Below are positions 51,450-51,458 of a DNA stretch of 51,458 bases, piece by piece. The translations under genes were made by a program, and so were the position numbers. Position 1 is the first letter of the stretch. Each line of letters starts with the position of its first letter. This DNA is from an uncultured Clostridia bacterium. Lineage in GTDB: Bacteria; Bacillota; Clostridia; TANB77; CAG-508. Under the pieces are notes generated by a model that searched no databases, was not told the DNA's origin, and saw only the letters and a list, made by a program, of their open reading frames with translations. The DNA is taken from contig CAJFRV010000013.1 of NCBI GenBank assembly GCA_904419495.1, forward strand, positions 1-51,458, read 5' to 3'.

Positions 51450-51458
51450 GTTATTTTT

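Overview
The window reads as chromosome of a very AT-rich, spore-forming member of the Clostridia (Bacillota). The grounds are strong AAGGAGG ribosome binding sites, sigma-A promoters of the TTGACA/TATAAT type, a full set of early sporulation genes (spoIIIAA to AH, spoIIAA-spoIIAB-sigF, spoIID, a SpoIIQ-like protein, gerW), and a Firmicute-type sortase/LPXTG pair. Species cannot be assigned from sequence alone. No rRNA, tRNA, CRISPR array, prophage or complete insertion sequence was seen.

Layout. 1-9700: a structured palindromic element and a REP arm, an MgtA-type Mg2+ P-type ATPase (minus), an AIM24-family protein, a MacB-type ABC pair, a ZIP metal transporter, a small unknown protein and an MFS protein (minus). 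9840-16156: a plus-strand exporter island holding a GNAT acetyltransferase, three related MFS proteins, a MATE protein and a TGS1-like methyltransferase. 16253-20505: phosphatase, EEP and PHP hydrolases, Ogt, a 52-residue unannotated minus-strand gene, and yebC behind a long leader. 20613-28577: a membrane-anchored unknown protein and the spoIIIA operon. 28615-31895: a small XRE regulator with a palindromic operator, then a surface protein with a pilin-like N-terminus and BspA/DUF285 repeats and its membrane-anchored neighbour. 32038-36368: fatty-acid initiation (accC, accD, accA, fabI). 36825-43301: a broken Rpn-type nuclease, a peptide-binding protein, recA, Nudix, HAD, recX, scpA. 43425-49941: DUF2953-gerW, spoIIA-sigF-spoIID, the SpoIIQ-like protein, ychF. 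50147-51458: an LPKTG surface protein convergent with a sortase.

How it fits together. The window holds most of the forespore sigma-F switch (SpoIIAA, SpoIIAB, SigF), one engulfment hydrolase (SpoIID), and both halves of the forespore/mother-cell channel (SpoIIIA proteins and the SpoIIQ-like partner of SpoIIIAH). Two promoters with the same sigma-F layout (GTWTA, 14 nt, GGAAAWACTW) sit ahead of the SpoIIQ-like gene and the DUF2953-gerW pair. The spoIIA promoter carries Spo0A-box-like sites right beside a mobile repeat.

Oddities. Single-base frame breaks interrupt spoIIIAA, spoIIIAB, fabI and the Rpn nuclease, which means either assembly errors or real decay. Three complete inverted-repeat REP/MITE elements plus one lone arm lie in intergenic gaps, three of them in or beside sporulation loci. 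A second, separate element (two copies, positions 1-100 and 47675-47854) keeps identical unpaired segments while its helix sequence changes. That is the signature of a conserved structured RNA or hairpin DNA, and I do not recognise it.
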